Assembly: GCA_949288585.1 (NCBI GenBank)
Contig: CASEKR010000008.1
Coordinates: 1 to 49,864, forward strand
Reading direction: 5' to 3'
Source of the DNA: an uncultured Bacteroides sp.
GTDB lineage: Bacteria > Bacteroidota > Bacteroidia > Bacteroidales > Bacteroidaceae
DNA: 49,864 bases
Shown: in pieces, positions 48,709 through 49,864 of the stretch
Layout of the letters: each line of letters opens with the position of its first letter
How positions within the stretch are numbered: position 1 is the stretch's first letter
Program-made: the position numbers and the translations under genes
Notes under the pieces: generated by a model
Databases searched by the model: none
Told to the model about the DNA's origin: nothing
What the model saw: only the letters and a program-made list of their open reading frames with translations

Positions 48709-49864
48709 TCATTTCAGGCTGGGCACCTCATCTCTTGTGATGACGCGCTCGTCTTCCACTACTGCCTGCCACCAGGCGGCGTCGGCGTGGATATGGCCGT
48801 CTTCGGCGAAGGCGGGCGCGGAGATGTCGTTCGTGCGGTCGTAGTCATACCAGGGGATGAACCACAGCCACTGCGCGCCGGCTTCCCACTGTTCGCTGAG
48901 GGTGGGCACGCCGCCGCATTCGGTCAGCGCCACGAGCTTGTCGGGCCAGTTCTCCTTCAGGAATCCGTAGTAGTCCGCGCAGGTGGCCAGCGGGTCTGCC
49001 AGGTCGTTGCCGTAGATGTCGTATCCCACCACGTCCACGTATTCATCGCCGGGATACCACTGGAGGCTTTCGGAGAGTTCCTGGTTCCAGGCCACGGCGG
49101 CCGTCCAAACCCAGATGAGGTTGTTGAGGCCCTTCTCCTGGAAGCGGTCGTACATCGCGCGCCACAGCGTCTTGCAGGCCTCTGCGTCCAGCCCCCACCA
49201 GAACCAGCCGCCGCCGGCTTCGTGCAACGGTCGCCAGATGACGGGGATGTTCTGGTTCTTCAGCAGCAGCAGGTAGTCGGCCACCTTGTCGATGTCGGCC
49301 ATCATCTGCGCGTATTCCTCCGATTCCGGGTCGTTGATTTTCTTTATGTCGAAGCTGGTCTGTCCCGGCTCGCTGCCCGGCGTGCAGGTGTAGCTCGTGC
49401 CGTCATTGGCCAGCTTGTTCCAGTGCCACATGGCCGACACGATGCCGCCCTCGTTCCACCAGTTCGCCAAGTAGTCCGTCTGGCTGTAATCAATCCACGA
49501 GCCGGGCGCCGATTCGTTGAAGTGGATGTAGTCCACGCAGTTGATGGCGGGATATTTGCCCGTCTTGGTGTAGACCCAATAAGCTTCGTTCGTGTTCCAC
49601 GACACGTTGGCCATCGCGCCGGACAGGATTTGCTTGCCGTTTATTTCCTCCAAGTAAGCCATCAGGTTGGCGGCCTCCGGCGTGAGTTCGGTGGCCGGCA
49701 CTTCTGTGCGGCAGCTGAAGGTGGCCACGTAGTCCTCGGTCGATACGTATCCGCCCACCGACTGTATGGCTCCGGCAGCCAGGCGCACTTCGTAGTCGTT
49801 GCCCGTAGAGGCGTCCACGTTCAGCAAGACTTCGTCGCCGATGGCGGCCACGGCGTTGGTAGCC
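48709..49864 (-). CDS. GH26 family beta-mannanase, 5' end outside the window
   Basis: 385 codons are visible and the frame is open to the right edge. A beta-sandwich-like N-terminal part (VAAIGDEVLLNVDAST, then VSTEDYVATFSCRTEVP) precedes the catalytic barrel from about TPEAANLMAYLEEINGKQIL. GH26 marks are complete: IVSAMWHWNKL, the acid-base Glu in VIWRPLHEAGGGWFWWGL, the nucleophile Glu in KLVALTECGGVPTL and the conserved NNLIWVWTAAVAWNQE. GH26 enzymes cut beta-1,4-mannan chains; in Bacteroides they act at the cell surface or in the periplasm. Any signal peptide lies outside. The gene may belong to a second mannan locus to the right. Confidence 0.92.
   Translation of the reverse strand, partial: ATNAVAAIGDEVLLNVDASTGNDYEVRLAAGAIQSVGGYVSTEDYVATFSCRTEVPATELTPEAANLMAYLEEINGKQILSGAMANVSWNTNEAYWVYTKTGKYPAINCVDYIHFNESAPGSWIDYSQTDYLANWWNEGGIVSAMWHWNKLANDGTSYTCTPGSEPGQTSFDIKKINDPESEEYAQMMADIDKVADYLLLLKNQNIPVIWRPLHEAGGGWFWWGLDAEACKTLWRAMYDRFQEKGLNNLIWVWTAAVAWNQELSESLQWYPGDEYVDVVGYDIYGNDLADPLATCADYYGFLKENWPDKLVALTECGGVPTLSEQWEAGAQWLWFIPWYDYDRTNDISAPAFAEDGHIHADAAWWQAVVEDERVITRDEVPSLK

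Overview
The window comes from a high-GC member of the Bacteroidales (Bacteroidota), probably a gut Bacteroidaceae-like organism. The evidence is two SusC-type receptors and one SusD, a hybrid two-component system (HTCS), Bacteroidota -7 promoter boxes (TAnnTTTG), an HU-like/DUF4373/smalltalk cassette, and almost no Shine-Dalgarno sites. Most genes are ordinary chromosomal genes. No insertion sequence, prophage or CRISPR array was seen.

Layout. 0-2.2 kb (minus): a lipoprotein phosphoesterase followed by the first 57 codons of a SusC-type receptor. 2.4-4.6 kb (plus): glycyl-tRNA synthetase, carrying two deletions in its catalytic core, and an FKBP-type lipoprotein. 4.5-5.6 kb: repeats and a RelE-type toxin-antitoxin pair. 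5.9-8.4 kb (plus): a small zinc-ribbon protein, DUF4373, an HU-like protein and smalltalk, separated by heptanucleotide arrays. 8.8-13.8 kb (minus): an outer-membrane protein, then dut, a TPR protein, DUF4292 and EnvC as an operon. 14.1-15.4 kb (plus): dGTPase. 15.6-36.2 kb (plus): a large glycan-utilisation locus (below). 36.2-40.1 kb (minus): SufE, an M28 peptidase, an S66 carboxypeptidase, tRNA-Phe and malate dehydrogenase. 40.5-41.3 kb (plus): a CvfB-like protein. 41.3-47.1 kb (minus): a five-gene MacB-type efflux operon. 47.3-48.2 kb (plus): a ROK glucokinase. 48.7 kb to the end (minus): most of a GH26 beta-mannanase, cut by the window edge.

The outstanding element is the locus at 15.6-36.2 kb. 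An HTCS sensor-regulator is followed by an apparent single operon with a paired direct-repeat operator in front of it. The operon encodes a cytoplasmic GH130, an MFS transporter, SusC, SusD, a GH130-like lipoprotein and two paralogous exported proteins of a family I do not recognise. With no break in spacing it continues into a complete corrinoid methyl-transfer module: a UroD-family methyltransferase, a B12-binding corrinoid protein, a stand-alone MetH-activation-domain protein and a second, MtaA-like UroD-family methyltransferase. A FucP-like MFS permease closes it. I infer that this is a polysaccharide utilisation locus for an O-methylated, perhaps mannose-containing, glycan: outer-membrane capture, periplasmic and cytoplasmic cleavage, then corrinoid-dependent removal of the methyl group in the cytoplasm.

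Intergenic DNA is unusually rich in repeats: two families of 7-bp tandem arrays, often as opposed arrays around a spacer; a family of imperfect palindromes ending in a shared GACAGAGAAAGCG tail; and a GC-rich family built on CGTTTGTCCCGGGTGC.
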